A stretch of DNA of 64,000 nucleotides from Oscillospiraceae bacterium (lineage in GTDB: Bacteria; Bacillota; Clostridia; Oscillospirales; Oscillospiraceae), in NCBI GenBank assembly GCA_017448455.1, contig JAFSLL010000132.1:84839-148838 (forward strand). Direction: 5' to 3'. Position numbers and translations under genes: made by a program. The notes beneath the pieces were generated by a model, which was given only the letters and a program-made list of their open reading frames with translations, did not search any database and was not told the origin of the DNA. Below are positions 1 to 9,078 of this stretch, one piece after another; the first letter of the stretch is position 1; each line of letters opens with the position of its first letter.

Positions 1-1350
1 GGGTTTGCCGGTCTGATTGACCATTTTGGGGATCCGGCGGGTTTCTTTATTCAGGTCGTGGTCGGCAATGAAGCGCTTGACCTCATCAATGGCGACTGCC
101 TCGTCCACACCGCCGCGGGTGCATTCGGATTCGCACTTTTTGTTGCAGATACGGCCGCAGACAGCGGGCAGGGGGTTCTCGGTGCGGATCAGATCCAGCG
201 CGTCCTCATAACGGCCCTGGGCGGCGAGCTTCAGATAACCCTGCACGGGGATGTGCGCGGGACATGCGACCTTGCAGGGGGCAGTGCCGCTGGGGAGAAC
301 ATCCTCGCGGTTTTCGCGGTAGTTCGGATTCCAGGCGTCCTTGGAGACAATGTGTTCGGACAGTTTGGTGTACTTCTCCGGTTTGATTTCCACTTTGGAG
401 CTGAGCTTCTGCCCGAGGCGGAGAGCATTCGCGGGACATACTTCCACACACTGGGCACAGGCGACGCATTTGGCCTCGTCGACTTCCGCGACAAAGTTGG
501 AGCGGATGGCATCGCGCGCACCGAACATGAGACCGACACGAAGCCCGAAGCAGGCGCAGGAGCAGCAGTTGCAGATCGCAGCGCTTTCCCCGGCTTCTTC
601 GATGTTGGGGATGTCGTGCATCAGGCCGTTGTCCTCTGCGCGCTGGATGATTTCAAGCGCTTCCTCCCGGGTGATCTCACGGGCACGGCCGGTGCGGATG
701 TAGTGTTCTGCGCCTTTGCCCATCTGCAGGCACATCTCTTCCGCCAGGTGACCGCAGCCGTCGTTGATGCTGGTGCGGGACGCGCGGCAGGAGCAGGGGG
801 AAACACAGAACTTATCATACTTGTTCAGATAATAGCTCAGCTTCTCGTAGTCATGGACATTCGGAATATCCTTGATGGCGCTCTCAACGGGAATGACACG
901 CATCAGGCCGTAGCCCTCGGGAATCAGCGGAGACATGGTCTGCATGCGGATGCGGGTGTACTCCTCAAACGCCTTGCCGACTTCCGGATGGGTGTCAAGC
1001 AGCTCCTGGTTGTTGACGAGCATTTCCATAATGCCGGGGGCGAAGATCTGCATGAAGTAGACGTCTTCGCCGAGCTCCTCGTCATAGGTGCAGCGGAAAA
1101 CACCGATCCAGGCGAGGTGCTTGGCCAGCTTTTCCACCTCTTCCACGGGTTTGCCGACTTTTTTGGCCAGATAGCCTGCCGTGCGGTTCTTCCGCAGACC
1201 GGCGGCGATGGCGACATCAGCCTCGTCATCCGTGACGATGCTTGCCAGGCTGTAGTATTCCGGCGCGTTTTCGTCAATCTTGTTGACAACACCGGTCAGA
1301 CCGCCGACGATATGACATAGCTTCACGATTTTCGGTCTCAGTTCTGCCAT
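1..1350 (-). CDS. 4Fe-4S/FAD-dependent oxidoreductase with GltD-like module (C-terminal part beyond window)
   Basis: The reading frame opens at an ATG preceded by GGAGAGAG and is still open at base 1, so only the first 450 residues are visible. In order it shows a helical N-terminal region, cysteine clusters near residues 181-187 (CVSPCSC) and about 262 (CNCCSC), a ferredoxin-type CxxCxxCxxxCP motif near 294-305, and from about residue 350 the cysteine-rich start of the glutamate-synthase small-subunit fold (PCKVACPAHIPVQGY). That fold normally carries FAD and NAD(P)H sites in the part not seen here. Proteins of this layout move electrons from NAD(P)H through flavin and iron-sulfur centres in anaerobes. 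The electron acceptor cannot be read from sequence. A good sigma-A promoter lies just upstream, so it is probably transcribed independently of the genes to its right. Confidence 0.85.
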   Translation of the reverse strand, partial: MAELRPKIVKLCHIVGGLTGVVNKIDENAPEYYSLASIVTDDEADVAIAAGLRKNRTAGYLAKKVGKPVEEVEKLAKHLAWIGVFRCTYDEELGEDVYFMQIFAPGIMEMLVNNQELLDTHPEVGKAFEEYTRIRMQTMSPLIPEGYGLMRVIPVESAIKDIPNVHDYEKLSYYLNKYDKFCVSPCSCRASRTSINDGCGHLAEEMCLQMGKGAEHYIRTGRAREITREEALEIIQRAEDNGLMHDIPNIEEAGESAAICNCCSCACFGLRVGLMFGARDAIRSNFVAEVDEAKCVACAQCVEVCPANALRLGQKLSSKVEIKPEKYTKLSEHIVSKDAWNPNYRENREDVLPSGTAPCKVACPAHIPVQGYLKLAAQGRYEDALDLIRTENPLPAVCGRICNKKCESECTRGGVDEAVAIDEVKRFIADHDLNKETRRIPKMVNQTGKP

Positions 1351-1414
1351 AAATCTCTCTCCTTCGATATTGATTATTTGGTTCATGAAATTGTGAAATT
1401 ACCCTCAATTTCTC

Positions 1415-1443
1415 ATTTTATCGCAGGTTTTCCCGTTTGACAA
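1415..1443 (-). promoter_or_regulatory. Sigma-A promoter of the oxidoreductase
   Basis: On the minus strand TTGTCA is separated by 17 bases from TAAAAT. Transcription would start near 1408 and give a leader of about 55 bases before the ATG at 1350. Confidence 0.6.
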
Positions 1444-1720
1444 GCATCGATTGGAAGCCGACCGAAAAACGAACAGATTGAAACTGCCGTCTATACAGAT
1501 GCGTTTAATATGGATAAGCAGGCACAAAGGACAAACGACAAAACGACGTAAAAAGTTGATTTCTGAGTATGGAAAAGGAATTGCAGGCAGCTCTTCGTTG
1601 ATCACTGTTCAGCCCAGGGATCGCCTTTCAAAGGAACAAACTGCTCTTCTATCGAGAAGCCGCAGATCATCCTCCGGCGGTTCCACGCCAAGCGAGCGTC
1701 CCAGCATCTCCCGGCTGCGA

Positions 1721-2260
1721 TTCTTCGGACAGATGACGCTGCCGCGGGAGCTCTCCCTGCGAAACGGAAGACTCTGCCAGAACCCTGTTCGGGAACTGGA
1801 AAACTACCGCGGAGTCAGAATCGATTATCACAATGTTCTGATCAATGGGGAAACCAGCCTGCATGGAATCAGCGGCAGGGCTCTGGACATGACGATAACG
1901 CTGCGGCCGGGAAATGAAAACAGCCTGTACAAGTGGTTTCGCCTGTATCTGGCAAAGGATGGAGAACATTTCACATTCATCCGGTATAAACCAGAGACGG
2001 GAACAATCAAAGCAGACCGCACACAGAGCGGTTTTCCGCACGACATTGTAAATGTTCGTGAGTTTCCGGTTCATGTCAACGACGGCACGCTGAAAATGCG
2101 GGTGATCATGGACCGCTACAGTCTGGAGCTGTTCATCAACGACGGGGAGCGGGCGGCATCTTTCGTGCTCTATACGCCGCTGGAAGGAAGCGCCATCAGC
2201 TTTGCGTCGGACGGCAGTGTTTTGATCGACATAGAAAAATATGAACTGCTGTTTGGATAA
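1721..2260 (+). pseudogene. GH32 sucrose-6-phosphate hydrolase, C-terminal remnant
   Basis: The final 180 codons encode the beta-sandwich end of a family GH32 fructosidase: GQMTLPREL, then NPVRELENYR, a MRVIMDRYSLELFIND stretch and a normal stop. The five-blade propeller with the catalytic Asp/Glu residues, about 300 residues, is missing. The frame continues upstream to 1451, but those residues are arginine- and serine-rich and unlike GH32, and no alternative frame restores the missing part. The remnant sits immediately before an intact fructokinase, the normal partner for sucrose-6-phosphate hydrolysis, so it is probably the decayed end of a sucrose or fructan utilisation operon. Confidence 0.75.
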
Positions 2261-2322
2261 TCCTGTGTGGTAATATCCAGATTCCTGTGATAGAATACAG
2301 GCCAAAGAGGGGGAATAAAAAG

Positions 2323-3291
2323 ATGAAGAATGCTTTTGATGTCATTGCCCTTGGCGAGCTTTTGATCGATTTTACCGAAAACGGTTTCAGCGGGCAGGGG
2401 AATCCTCTGCTGGAGGCAAACCCCGGAGGCGCGCCGTGCAACGTGCTCGCCATGCTGCAGAAGCTGGGGAAGCGTACGGCGTTTATCGGCAAAGTCGGGA
2501 AAGACATGTTTGGCGCACAGCTCCGTCAGGTGACAGAGGAAGCGGGGATCTGTATGGACTTCCTGCTGGAAGATGAGCAGGTTCATACTACGCTGGCTTT
2601 CGTCAAGACCTTCCCGAACGGAGACCGGGACTTCTCCTTCTACCGGGAACCCGGCGCGGACATGATGCTGACCGCCGAGGAGCTTCCGACGGAAGAGCTG
2701 AAAAACACCCGTATCTTCCATTTCGGCACCCTCTCCATGACGCACCCCGAGGTACGTCTGGCTACGAGGAAAGCGGTCACGATGGCAAAAGAAGCGGGCG
2801 CGCTGATCTCTTTCGATCCCAATCTCCGCCCGCCGCTGTGGTTCAGCCTGGAGGAGGCGCGAGAGCAGATCGCCTGGGGCCTCAGCCGCTGCGACATCCT
2901 GAAGATCGCCGACAATGAGATTGCGTTTATGACGGGGGAAACAGATTTTGACCGGGCGGCTGCTCTGCTCCAGGCTCAGTTTCCCAACATCCGCGTACTG
3001 AATGTGACGGCCGGCGCGGACGGAAGCTACAGTTATTACGGCGGGAAGCGGGTATTCGTTCCGTCTTTCCGGCTTGGCGGCACCATTGAGACCACCGGCG
3101 CGGGAGATACCTTCTGCGCCTGTGTGTTGAACTATGTGCTGGAACACGGGATCGAGGATCTTAAGGAGAAGAATTTGAAGGAGATGCTCCGCTTCGCGAA
3201 TGCGGCAGCGTACCTGGTTACGACGAAAAAAGGCGCGATTTGCTCCATGCCGGATCCGAACGAGATTGAAAAAGTTCTCCTGACCGCGTAA
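2323..3291 (+). CDS. scrK: Fructokinase, PfkB family
   Basis: This 322-residue ribokinase-fold sugar kinase is most like bacterial fructokinases, which phosphorylate fructose to fructose-6-phosphate with ATP in the cytoplasm. The N-terminal VIALGELLIDF, the PfkB signature GGAPCNVLAMLQKLG near residues 35-49, the substrate-side FDPNLRPPLW, and the catalytic TTGAGDTF near 257-264 are all present. The ATG at 2323 is chosen because AGAGGGGG lies at the right distance; an in-frame ATG at 2287 has no ribosome site and would add a basic tail. It follows the GH32 remnant by about 60 bases, so it probably once received fructose from sucrose. Length and motifs look intact. Confidence 0.9.
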   Translation: MKNAFDVIALGELLIDFTENGFSGQGNPLLEANPGGAPCNVLAMLQKLGKRTAFIGKVGKDMFGAQLRQVTEEAGICMDFLLEDEQVHTTLAFVKTFPNGDRDFSFYREPGADMMLTAEELPTEELKNTRIFHFGTLSMTHPEVRLATRKAVTMAKEAGALISFDPNLRPPLWFSLEEAREQIAWGLSRCDILKIADNEIAFMTGETDFDRAAALLQAQFPNIRVLNVTAGADGSYSYYGGKRVFVPSFRLGGTIETTGAGDTFCACVLNYVLEHGIEDLKEKNLKEMLRFANAAAYLVTTKKGAICSMPDPNEIEKVLLTA

Positions 3292-3353
3292 ACAGGAAAA
3301 GAGGGATCAGGAACCGCTCAAAAGGGAGACTCCCTGGAGGAACAGAACAGCAG

Positions 3354-3404
3354 GCGGGGCTGCGGTGATCAAATCAATCATCGCGGCCCCGCTTCTTGGT
3401 TTTA
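3354..3404. terminator. Bidirectional terminator between fructokinase and folD-like gene
   Basis: A 16-bp near-perfect stem (GCGGGGCTGCGGTGAT and its complement, loop CAAATCA) is followed by TTCTTGGTTTT. It lies between two convergent genes. Confidence 0.7.
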
Positions 3405-3428
3405 TGATCCGATTGGAAAGAAAACGAA

Positions 3429-4292
3429 TTATTTCTTAACGCTTGCCGCGTTTTCCGCAGCCTCGATAACATGCTTGCACAATACCGCGGTGGTAACGGA
3501 TCCGACACCGGAGGGAACCGGCGTGATTGCGGCAACCAATGGTTCAACCCGCTCATAGTCCACATCGCCGACCAGCTTCTGTTTTGCCTCAGACCAGTTG
3601 ATGCCGATGTCGACAACCGTCTGTCCGGAAGTAAAATACGCAGGCCCGATGGCTTCGGCATGGCCGATCGCGACAACGACAATTTCCGCCTCGCGGACAA
3701 TCCAGGGCAGGTCCTGTGTTTTTGTATGGCAGACCGTAACGGTACCGTCTGCCGCCATGAGGAGCATGGCGGCAGGTCGGCCGATCACAAGACTCCGGCC
3801 GAGTACGGCAACGCGTTTTCCGGACACTTCTATTCCATAATAGCGCAGCAGTTCCATACAGGACTGCGCCGTGCAGGGAGAATAGCCCGAGCCGGTTCCC
3901 GAATAGATTTTTGCCATCGATCCCGCCGTGATGCCGTCGACGTCTTTTTCCGGAGAGAGCGCGGCACATATGGCGTGCTCATCCAGGTGGGCAGGAAGAG
4001 GACGGAACATCAGACAGCCGTGGATGTCGTCATCCCTGTTGATGGTACCGATGGTTTCAAGCAGGGTTTCCTGTGAGACATCTGCGGGGAGAAGGAATTG
4101 CCGAACGGCAATTCCGACTTTTTCACAGCGCTTGAGGGCCCCACGCTCATAGGCAAGGTCGTCCGCACGCTCGCCGACTCTCAGAATGGCGAGACAGGGA
4201 ACAATGCCGCGTAATTGCAGGGCTTTCACGCGGGGGAGCAGCGCTTCCGTAATTGCGGAAGCGACAGGTGCGCCTTTCATGGTTAAGGCCAT
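3429..4292 (-). CDS. folD: FolD-family methylenetetrahydrofolate dehydrogenase lacking cyclohydrolase residues
   Basis: This 287-residue protein has the FolD two-domain layout. FolD normally oxidises 5,10-methylene-THF with NADP and hydrolyses the product to 10-formyl-THF. The cofactor site GRSLVIGRP (about 166-173) and KDVDG (116-120) are conserved. However, where E. coli FolD has Tyr50-x3-Lys54 this protein reads YERGALK, giving Ala52 at the catalytic lysine position, and where VQLPLP carries Gln98 it reads MFRPLP with Phe96. Both residues matter for the cyclohydrolase step, so it may be dehydrogenase-only or act on a different folate reaction. The start at 4292 has AGAGAGGAAA upstream. It lies 34 bases after panB, whose substrate is methylene-THF. 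Confidence 0.8.
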   Translation of the reverse strand: MALTMKGAPVASAITEALLPRVKALQLRGIVPCLAILRVGERADDLAYERGALKRCEKVGIAVRQFLLPADVSQETLLETIGTINRDDDIHGCLMFRPLPAHLDEHAICAALSPEKDVDGITAGSMAKIYSGTGSGYSPCTAQSCMELLRYYGIEVSGKRVAVLGRSLVIGRPAAMLLMAADGTVTVCHTKTQDLPWIVREAEIVVVAIGHAEAIGPAYFTSGQTVVDIGINWSEAKQKLVGDVDYERVEPLVAAITPVPSGVGSVTTAVLCKHVIEAAENAASVKK

Positions 4293-4326
4293 GTTGGTTT
4301 CCTCTCTGAATTTGATTTTCTGATCT

Positions 4327-5193
4327 TCAAAGATCCAGCGTCTTCTCGTATTCCGCAAGAAAGGCGGCAAACTCCTCCCGGTCGCCGGTAAACTTGTATT
4401 TATGCTCCGGAGCGGGGAAGGAACCGGCCTTTACCTCGGCGATATAGTCCTTCATTCCCTGGGTTGCGATTTCGCCCAGGTTGCAGTATCTTTTGGCGAA
4501 CTTCGGAGTAAAGTTTTTATATACGCCGAGGGCGTCCGCGGCAAGAATGACCTGACCGTCACAGTCAGCACCGGCACCGATCCCGTAAACCGGAATGGGC
4601 AGAATCTTATGGATGAAGGATGCCGTCTCTTCCGGCACGCTTTCCAGAAGCAGGGTGCGGGCGCCGGCTTTGTAGACGGCAATGGCGTCTTCAATAACGG
4701 CTTTCGCAGCGGCGGTGTTCTTGCCCTGAACCTTGAACCCGCCCAGAGCCGCGCTGCTCTGCGGTGTCAGACCGATGTGACCGAAGACCACGATGCCCGC
4801 ATTGGCGATCGCGCGGATTTTATCCGCAACCGCGACGCCGCCTTCCAGTTTGATGGCATCCACGCCGCCTTCTTTCATAAAACGCACAGCGTTGTTCACG
4901 GCGTCCTCACAGCTGGCGTGGTAGGCGCCGAAAGGCATGTCACCGATGAGATAGGTGTTCGGCGCGCCGCGGCGGACACCCTGGCAGTGCGCAATGGACA
5001 TGTCCATGGTGACGGGAACGGTCCCCTCATAGCCATAGATGATCATCCCCATGGAGTCGCCGACGAGGATCATGTCCATTCCCGCTTCTTCCGCGAAGGA
5101 AGCCAGGCAGGCGTCATAGATGACCATCCAGGCGGCCTGTTCGCCGTTTTCCTTCATCTGCTGCAGATCCAGTATTGTTTTTTTCTTTGCCAT
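4327..5193 (-). CDS. panB: 3-methyl-2-oxobutanoate hydroxymethyltransferase
   Basis: PanB transfers a hydroxymethyl group from methylene-THF to 2-oxoisovalerate, giving ketopantoate for pantothenate and CoA. The 288-residue sequence follows the TIM-barrel family throughout: VGDSMGM with the metal-binding Asp, RRGAPN, GDMPF, IKLEGG with the substrate lysine, GHIGLTPQS, LLLESVP with the catalytic glutamate, and GIGAGADCDGQ. The start at 5193 follows ACAGGGGGA. It is first in a two-gene operon with the FolD-like gene, which could manage its one-carbon donor. No panC, panD or panE is in the window, so pantothenate synthesis cannot be confirmed. The family assignment is firm; the operon logic is inferred. 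Confidence 0.9.
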   Translation of the reverse strand: MAKKKTILDLQQMKENGEQAAWMVIYDACLASFAEEAGMDMILVGDSMGMIIYGYEGTVPVTMDMSIAHCQGVRRGAPNTYLIGDMPFGAYHASCEDAVNNAVRFMKEGGVDAIKLEGGVAVADKIRAIANAGIVVFGHIGLTPQSSAALGGFKVQGKNTAAAKAVIEDAIAVYKAGARTLLLESVPEETASFIHKILPIPVYGIGAGADCDGQVILAADALGVYKNFTPKFAKRYCNLGEIATQGMKDYIAEVKAGSFPAPEHKYKFTGDREEFAAFLAEYEKTLDL

Positions 5194-5288
5194 GTTTGTC
5201 TTCCCCCTGTTTTTGTATGAAGGTTGCATCTGCTTTCCGTCTGATTAAACTATATCATAGGATCGGGCAAAGTAAAGCAGGAAATTTC

Positions 5289-5317
5289 TTGACAACAAAA
5301 GGGCTTTCTGTCATGAT
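5289..5317 (+). promoter_or_regulatory. Probable promoter of the lipoprotein pair
   Basis: A perfect TTGACA is followed 17 bases later by CATGAT, which matches four of six positions of the -10 box. It lies between divergent panB and the lipoprotein gene at 5350. Confidence 0.45.
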
Positions 5318-5349
5318 GACAAATTGAAATATCAGCTTGGGAGCGGCAT

Positions 5350-7380
5350 ATGAGACGCAGATACATAACCATGATCATCGCAGTCACCGTTCTGTGCGCA
5401 CTGTTGTCCCTGACAGGGTGCGCAGCCTCTTATACGGCTGACCGGGACTATCAGACGGGCCTGGAACTTCTGGCGTACGAAAACTACAGAGAAGCGGCCA
5501 CCGTGTTTGAGAAACTGGGCAGCTACGAAGATGCCAGCATTTTGCTGATGTACTGCCGCGCGGTGCTTGCGGCGGAGAACGGGGAATACGCGGCTGCCCG
5601 CGAAGCCTTCGCAACGCTCGACGGGTTTCGGGATACGAAAGAAATGCGGGACTATTATGAAGGACGTGAAACCGAAACCAAGGGACGGGAAGCGCTGGAG
5701 ACAGGGGATTTCGATGCTGCCGCCGAACTGCTGATGAGCGCTGCGGGCCGATATGAAGCACTCTCCGATTTCCGGGATGCTTCCCAGCGCGCGACAGGCT
5801 GCCTCGATACCCTTTATGATCAGGGGTGTACCCTGCTGCGTGATTCCGACTATGCTGCGGCGAGCGATCTGTTTGCGGTGCTGGATTCCTATAAGGACAG
5901 TTCAGAGATGCAGGAATACTGCGAAGCTTCCCGTCTGGAAGAAACCGGGGCCTGCCTGGAGGCGGCGGCACGGTTCGAACAGATCCCGACGATTCTGGAC
6001 GCGGCGGCAAGAGCGGAGGCGGCAAGGGAAGCGGTTTATCAGCAGGCGCTTGCATTGGCGGAATCGGGAGAGGAGGAAGCCGCGCTTTCTCTTTTTGCCG
6101 ATCTCGGCAGTTATCGGGACGCGGAGGAGCAGCGAAGCAGTCTGGTCCGGGAACTTGTCTATGACCGGCTGAAAAGCAGAGATTACGAGGGCGCGCTTTT
6201 TGCCATGGATGCCGCGCCGGACGCGGTGCCGCTGCAGCAGGCGGACGAAGCGGAGATTCAGCGCGTGGAAGCGTTCCTGGACGGCTTTGTTTCCTCCTAT
6301 CTTCACTTCAGCTCAGGCAGCATCGATTCTTATTCCGGTTACTCCGAAGTGCTGCCATACATTGAGCGAAACGGCGCTTTGGATAAACGCTTTCGCCAGG
6401 TCCTGATGATCGGCAGTTACAGCCACAGTTCCAATTTTATCTATTATGGAAGCACACTTCTGGACCTCTTCCGGGTCGAGGAAAACTATTATCTCGCATA
6501 TCTCCGCGCAACCGCGTCGGTGAGCCAGCCGGTCGGACCGGTTGAAGTGGCGCGGACATTCCGGATTCTTGTTCACGATACGGAAAGCGGCATGATTGCG
6601 GGGTCCATCGACGACTGCCTGTATAACGAACCGAATCCATCCGGCCGGCCGGTTGTTACCGGCCCGCTCCCCGGAGGAGAACTTCCGCCGGACGAGGACG
6701 GAGACGGAATCATTATCGTAGACGTCAAGAAAAAAGGATTCAACGGCACCATGATTATCGTCCTGGATCCTTCCAGGGTTTTTGCGGGAGGACCGGGCTT
6801 TTACGGCGGAAACGGGATGCTTCTGGAGGATCTGGTTCGCAGATATGACGCGCTGGGCGGCATCAACGGCGGCGGTTTCATCGATGAGGATGGCGGCGGT
6901 TCCGGCGGGTTCCCGGAGGGCCTCACCATTGTGGACGGACAGACATATCTTTGGGCGGATTCCGGCGCTTCCGCGGCTTTTGACGAGAACAACATCCTGC
7001 ATGTCGGCTATTTTACGAAAGAAAGCGCTGCCGCAGCCGGCATCCGGGACTGTGTCAGTTTTGGCCCTGCCCTGGTTGTGGACGGTGTCGGAGAATACGG
7101 TTCTCATATGGAGAGCGGCATTAATCCCCGCACTGCCATCGGCCAGCGGGCGGACGGCGCTGTGCTGATGCTCTGCGTAGACGGACGGCAGCTGCACAGC
7201 ATCGGAGCCAGTTTCGGAGATATCCGGGATGTGATGCTGGACTTCTGCGCCGTCAACGCCTGCAGTCTGGATGGAGGCTCTTCGACGGTGATGTATTATA
7301 ACGGCGTATACCTGAACAGCCCCTCCTCCGCCAGCGGGACCTCACGCTATCTGCCAAACGCGTTCCTGATCAGAAAGTGA
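5350..7380 (+). CDS. Repeat-containing lipoprotein with C-terminal phosphodiester glycosidase (NAGPA) domain
   Basis: This 676-residue protein begins with a lipoprotein signal ending LSLTGC, so the mature protein should be anchored outside the membrane. Residues about 30-300 hold tandem helical repeats with the pattern A-x-F-x-x-LGSY-x-DA, resembling degenerate TPR units. A middle region of unclear fold follows, then from about 455 to the end a phosphodiester glycosidase domain of the NAGPA type (INGGGFIDEDGGGSGGFPEG, RTAIGQRADG, SLDGGSSTVMYYNG). Such domains cleave sugar-1-phosphodiester bonds, as in mannose-6-phosphate uncovering enzyme, and in bacteria are thought to act on envelope polymers or exopolysaccharide. 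A paralogue without the enzyme domain follows 12 bases later, so the two probably act together at the surface. Confidence 0.75.
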   Translation: MRRRYITMIIAVTVLCALLSLTGCAASYTADRDYQTGLELLAYENYREAATVFEKLGSYEDASILLMYCRAVLAAENGEYAAAREAFATLDGFRDTKEMRDYYEGRETETKGREALETGDFDAAAELLMSAAGRYEALSDFRDASQRATGCLDTLYDQGCTLLRDSDYAAASDLFAVLDSYKDSSEMQEYCEASRLEETGACLEAAARFEQIPTILDAAARAEAAREAVYQQALALAESGEEEAALSLFADLGSYRDAEEQRSSLVRELVYDRLKSRDYEGALFAMDAAPDAVPLQQADEAEIQRVEAFLDGFVSSYLHFSSGSIDSYSGYSEVLPYIERNGALDKRFRQVLMIGSYSHSSNFIYYGSTLLDLFRVEENYYLAYLRATASVSQPVGPVEVARTFRILVHDTESGMIAGSIDDCLYNEPNPSGRPVVTGPLPGGELPPDEDGDGIIIVDVKKKGFNGTMIIVLDPSRVFAGGPGFYGGNGMLLEDLVRRYDALGGINGGGFIDEDGGGSGGFPEGLTIVDGQTYLWADSGASAAFDENNILHVGYFTKESAAAAGIRDCVSFGPALVVDGVGEYGSHMESGINPRTAIGQRADGAVLMLCVDGRQLHSIGASFGDIRDVMLDFCAVNACSLDGGSSTVMYYNGVYLNSPSSASGTSRYLPNAFLIRK

Positions 7381-7392
7381 AGGAGGCGGAAG

Positions 7393-8643
7393 ATGAAAAA
7401 AACAACTGCAATTGTTATACTGCTCGCTCTTCTGCTCAGCGGATGCGCGGAATCGGAAGAGAGCAGCTGGCAGGCCGGCCAGGAAGCACTGATGAAAGAA
7501 GACTATCCTGCGGCGGTTGCTGCCTTTGAAAAAGCAGGAGATTATGAGAATGCGGGGGATCTGCTGCTGTACGCGAAGGCCTGGCAGGCGCTGGAGAATG
7601 GGGAATATGAAGAAGCAGGCGCCGGCTTCCGTGCGCTGGGCACGCTGAAGGACAGTAGCCTGATGGTCTCATACTGCAGCGCCAGAGAAAGAGATGCGGC
7701 AACGCAGGCGGCATACCTCGCAGAAGACTGGAATCAGGCTGTCGAGGCCGTGCGGGAAGCCGTGGAGCGCTACGCGGCGCTTTCGTTCTTCCGCGACTGT
7801 GACACGAGAGTGGAGAGCCTGCGGGAGACACTCTATGCGAAAGCGTCGGAATGGATGAGCCACGGTGACTATGAGGCCGCCGCTTCCGGCTTTGAAGCGC
7901 TTGGAGACTGGGGAGAGAGCCTTCTGCTGCAAAAATACTGTCAGGCGGCAGCACTGGAGGAGCAGACTTCCTATGTAGAAGCGGCAGAATGCTACGATGA
8001 GATTCCGGAATTCAGGGATTCTGCTGCGCGGGCGGAATCTGCACGCGCGCAGGCCTATCAGGCAGCCTCGGATCTGAGAGATCACGGAGACTATGAAGCC
8101 GCATCAGAGGCTTTTGCCGCTCTCGGCAGTTACCGGGATGCCGAAGAACAGCGGGACGGCGTTTTGGCAATGGGGGTCCGTACGTTCCTGCAGTCCGGAG
8201 AGTACAGCGCGGCGCTTCAGCGTTTTGCGGGTCTTGCCGATACCCAGCTGTTTCAGAAGACCGATCTGACAGAAGCAGGGATTTCCGAGGCTTTTCTGTC
8301 CGGGTTCTTCCATAGCTGGATGAACGCGCACGCCGGGGTCATGAACGGATTTTTCAGCCGGAACCTGCTGCAGCCTTATTTGGAACCCGGCGGTGAGCTG
8401 GATCTGCTGCTGCAGGCGGAACTGCCGGATGACAGCGTTCCGCAGAACTACAGCTTCGTCTTTTACGGCGCCGAAGTGGGAGAAAGCTATATTCTGGACA
8501 GCGGCTTTACCGTGGCAAAGGTTCATGGCGCATCTTCTCACTTTGAACCTGCAGGATGGACAGAAACAGAAGAAACGCTATGGGTGCTCGTTGACAGCAC
8601 AGGAGGGAACAGCATTGTCTCCGCTGTCCTTCCGGTATCATAA
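7393..8643 (+). CDS. Repeat-containing lipoprotein, paralogue without enzyme domain
   Basis: This 416-residue protein has a lipoprotein signal ending LLLSGC, then six or so helical repeats with the same A-x-F-x-x-LG-x-Y-x-DA theme as its upstream neighbour, so the pair arose by duplication. From about residue 295 it has a tail similar in position to the neighbour's middle region (FHSWMNAHAGVMNGFFS), and it ends where the neighbour's glycosidase domain would begin. AAGGAGGCGG precedes the ATG, and the 12-base gap indicates co-transcription. I do not recognise a function; a scaffold or binding role at the cell surface is plausible from repeats plus anchor. Confidence 0.65.
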   Translation: MKKTTAIVILLALLLSGCAESEESSWQAGQEALMKEDYPAAVAAFEKAGDYENAGDLLLYAKAWQALENGEYEEAGAGFRALGTLKDSSLMVSYCSARERDAATQAAYLAEDWNQAVEAVREAVERYAALSFFRDCDTRVESLRETLYAKASEWMSHGDYEAAASGFEALGDWGESLLLQKYCQAAALEEQTSYVEAAECYDEIPEFRDSAARAESARAQAYQAASDLRDHGDYEAASEAFAALGSYRDAEEQRDGVLAMGVRTFLQSGEYSAALQRFAGLADTQLFQKTDLTEAGISEAFLSGFFHSWMNAHAGVMNGFFSRNLLQPYLEPGGELDLLLQAELPDDSVPQNYSFVFYGAEVGESYILDSGFTVAKVHGASSHFEPAGWTETEETLWVLVDSTGGNSIVSAVLPVS

Positions 8644-8704
8644 AACAGAGATATACCCAGCAGAAAGACGATGTTCGATCGCAGGTGTCCTGCTTTTCTG
8701 GCGC

Positions 8705-9055
8705 TCACAAACGGATTTCCCAGTAATACTTTCTCTTCGCTTCGGGGAAATCGTCCATCACACCGTGCTCCGGATCATAAAAGAGACCCTCACAATACAG
8801 AGACCAATGCCAGCATCGGGGCGTTTCAAGGCTGAGCATACAGAGCGGCGGAAGCTCGTCTTTATCCGCAACCGGTATTCGCTCATCGGATACCCACGCT
8901 CCGTGCCGACGCAGAAAGCCTTTCATTTCCTTCAGATCGGTTTCTCTGTCGTTGTGGAGTTCCGAAGTGACTTGGTCTACAGCAAGTCCGGTTATCATGG
9001 CAAGCACAGCCTGCCCGCACTGCAGATTGGTAGGCTCATGAATATATGAAAGCAT
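8705..9055 (-). CDS. Small C39-like papain-fold protein
   Basis: This 116-residue soluble protein has the residue order of C39-type cysteine peptidases: NLQCGQAVLAM with Cys13 preceded by Gln, then HWSLYCEG with His83, and FYDP with Asp94. It lacks a signal peptide and any transporter domain, so it is not a typical bacteriocin-processing ABC exporter. It may be a free-standing peptidase or a catalytically quiet relative. The start at 9055 is preferred over an upstream ATG because AAAGGAAA lies correctly in front of it. Its neighbours are unrelated and decayed, so context gives no help. Confidence 0.55.
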   Translation of the reverse strand: MLSYIHEPTNLQCGQAVLAMITGLAVDQVTSELHNDRETDLKEMKGFLRRHGAWVSDERIPVADKDELPPLCMLSLETPRCWHWSLYCEGLFYDPEHGVMDDFPEAKRKYYWEIRL

Positions 9056-9078
9056 AGGGGGTTTCCTTTCTTTATCCA

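Noticed and set aside
58-1320. A 420-codon plus-strand frame at the left edge
   Set aside because: The minus strand carries the cysteine motifs of an iron-sulfur flavoprotein that runs off the window.
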